Below, piece by piece: positions 14,563 through 16,073 of a DNA stretch of 16,073 nucleotides (the stretch's first letter is position 1; the number at the start of each line of letters is the position of its first letter). Position numbers and translations under genes: made by a program. Where the stretch lies: positions 1-16,073 of the forward strand of contig CAMKAQ010000002.1 in NCBI GenBank assembly GCA_946410525.1, given 5' to 3'. Below the pieces are notes generated by a model that made no database searches, was not told the origin of the DNA, and was given only the letters and a program-made list of their open reading frames with translations. The stretch is from an uncultured Caryophanales bacterium. GTDB taxonomy: Bacteria; Bacillota_I; Bacilli_A; RFN20; CAG-826.

Positions 14563-16073
14563 TCATTTCACTTTCTTGAAAAGAAGAGAAATGGAATTTA
14601 TGACAAGAAGCAGGGTTAAACCGGTGTCGGCAAGGACAGCCGCCCAAAGTGGGAAAGCCTCTCCGAAGATGATGGAAAGAGCGGCTATTGCAACCTTAAC
14701 GACAAGGGAGGCAACGATATTGAATGTGGCCTTGGCTTTGCCGGCTTTGGCGATCTTGACCGCTTTGACGACTTTGCGGAGATCGTCATTCATGACGACA
14801 ACGTCCGCGCTATCGACAGCCATGTCGCTTCCAGCACCGCCCATGGCGATACCAACATCCGCTAGGGCAAGGGATGGAGCATCGTTGATACCATCACCAA
14901 TATAAGCAACTCCGCCTTTATGGTTGTTGATCTCTTCCTGGAGGATGCGTTTCTTGTCCTCTGGGAGAAGCTCGCTGTATACCCTCTTTGCACCGACAAA
15001 CTCGCCAATCTCTTTAGAGATGTCGTTTCTATCGCCGGTGAGGATGATGGTTTCGATATTCATCGAAGAGAGGCTGTCGACCATCTCTTTCGCGCTGTCT
15101 TTGACTTTGTCTTTAAGCGTGGCGTGACCAACATATCTGCCATCAACGGCAACATAGGTTGTTGAGCCTTTTTTGTCACACTTAACGAAAGCGATCTTAT
15201 GGTCTTCAAGAAGGTGAGCGCTACCAGCCAATACGTGATGACCTTTGTAAGTCAAAGCGACGCCTTTTCCAGCAATCTCATCATATTCGGAAATGAACTC
15301 CTGGTATTCGCTTCCGTCGTCATCGCCCATGAGGGCTTTTGCGAGAGGGTGATTGCTCCTAGATTCGGCTGCAAAGAGATATTCTTTGAATAACTCTTCT
15401 TCGATCTCGTTCTTTTTGAAGTGGTCGATGGAGAACACGCCTAAGGTGATGGTGCCGGTCTTGTCGCTAGCGACCGCATCCAAAGAGCTCAGCCAATCAA
15501 GATAGGAGGCACCTTTGACAAGAACGCCATTCTTTGAGGCAAGGCCAATCGCGGCAAAGTATGCGAGCGGCACGGACACGACGATCGCACATGGGCAAGA
15601 GATGACAAGCAAGCAGATCGCGCTATATAACCATGAAGCCCAAACGGTTGGTTCGCTGATGCCAATAAAGAGAGGTGGAATGACCGCTACAAGAACGGCG
15701 ATTAAGCAAACAATTGGGGTGTATATTTTTGCAAAAGCCGTAACAAATCGCTGTGCTTTTGACTTTGAGGACTCCCCTTCTTTAACGAGTCTGATGATCT
15801 TGCTGACGGTTGAGTCTTCATATTCTTTGGTGACTTCGACAACCAATGAACCTGAAACCAAAGTGGTTCCAGAATTGACGTTGTCGCCAACACCCATTTG
15901 TTGTGGGAGGCTCTCTCCGGTCAGGGAAGCCATGTTAACTCCGCCATTACCGGAGACAATCACGCCATCTGCTGGGATGATGTCACCGACTGAGACAAGA
16001 ATCTGGTCACCGATCTTAAGGGTTTCTGGATCGACTTCTTCTTTCTTGCCTTCGTGGAGCAAGCAAGCTTTCT
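14563..16073 (-). CDS. P1B-2-type (Zn/Cd/Pb) heavy-metal P-type ATPase, N-terminus outside window
   Basis: The frame is open through the right edge; the TTG at 16062 is not a true start, since the frame continues upstream and the family has about 200 more residues there (metal-binding region and first helices). Residue numbers below count from that TTG. Actuator loop TGES (48-51), membrane metal site CPC (156-158), phosphorylation site DKTGT (200-204), the P1B-specific SNHPL (236-240), GDGINDAP (389-396), and in the last two helices N448-x7-K456 and D479-x-G481. CPC with the N...K and DxG pattern marks the ZntA/CadA group, which exports Zn2+, Cd2+ or Pb2+ across the membrane at the cost of ATP. 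No metal-responsive regulator is visible in the window; it would lie to the right. The gene ends at its own terminator. Confidence 0.93.
   Translation of the reverse strand, partial: KACLLHEGKKEEVDPETLKIGDQILVSVGDIIPADGVIVSGNGGVNMASLTGESLPQQMGVGDNVNSGTTLVSGSLVVEVTKEYEDSTVSKIIRLVKEGESSKSKAQRFVTAFAKIYTPIVCLIAVLVAVIPPLFIGISEPTVWASWLYSAICLLVISCPCAIVVSVPLAYFAAIGLASKNGVLVKGASYLDWLSSLDAVASDKTGTITLGVFSIDHFKKNEIEEELFKEYLFAAESRSNHPLAKALMGDDDGSEYQEFISEYDEIAGKGVALTYKGHHVLAGSAHLLEDHKIAFVKCDKKGSTTYVAVDGRYVGHATLKDKVKDSAKEMVDSLSSMNIETIILTGDRNDISKEIGEFVGAKRVYSELLPEDKKRILQEEINNHKGGVAYIGDGINDAPSLALADVGIAMGGAGSDMAVDSADVVVMNDDLRKVVKAVKIAKAGKAKATFNIVASLVVKVAIAALSIIFGEAFPLWAAVLADTGLTLLLVINSISLLFKKVK

Noticed and set aside
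16060..16062. TTG as start codon of the P-type ATPase
   Set aside because: The frame is open upstream to the window edge, and the family needs an N-terminal metal-binding region and further helices before this point.

Overview
The window looks like a chromosomal segment of a Bacilli-related, Mollicutes-adjacent bacterium (an Erysipelotrichales- or RF39-like lineage would fit, but the sequence alone does not fix the taxon). The grounds are a run gdpP-rplI-dnaB followed by walJ and rlmH, Shine-Dalgarno sites of GGAGG type, intrinsic terminators, a one-piece tmRNA of Bacillus-like layout, and use of the standard bacterial code (UGA is the stop of walJ, UGG is Trp). It is core genome: I see no integrase, transposase, CRISPR array, rRNA or tRNA.

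Layout. 1-192 (+): the tail of a GYF_2-domain protein, cut by the window edge, running tail-to-tail into a DUF1846 gene (161-1645, -). Next is a two-domain acyltransferase-like protein (1788-2906, +), a small coiled-coil protein (2923-3246, -), a small membrane protein with its own promoter and terminator (3425-3820, -), a large acidic InlB-repeat surface protein (3880-5952, -) and, directly upstream of it, an MscS-type mechanosensitive channel (5972-6985, -). The tmRNA gene (7096-7496, -) follows, with promoter, 5' leader hairpin and terminator. A divergent 390-residue membrane protein (7653-8825, +) ends at a bidirectional terminator.

The right third is one minus-strand operon read from 14455 down to 8877: gdpP (c-di-AMP phosphodiesterase), rplI (ribosomal protein L9), dnaB (replicative helicase), walJ (metallo-beta-lactamase-fold protein), rlmH (23S rRNA methyltransferase) and a small unknown gene. 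Junctions are -4 to +5 nt up to rlmH and 27 nt before the last gene. It ties second-messenger turnover, ribosome structure and modification, and DNA replication into one transcript. Upstream, behind its own terminator, a P1B-2 (Zn/Cd/Pb-type) ATPase runs off the right edge.

Most worth a second look: the tmRNA tag, which I read as DNSYIHANRAMRASYACA and which ends in YACA rather than the usual ALAA or YAFA; the surface protein with an internal Ala/Thr-rich membrane anchor and no classical signal peptide; walJ sitting outside its usual walRK setting; and a palindrome in the gdpP promoter spacer. I did not find convincing evidence of a wholly new multi-gene system.
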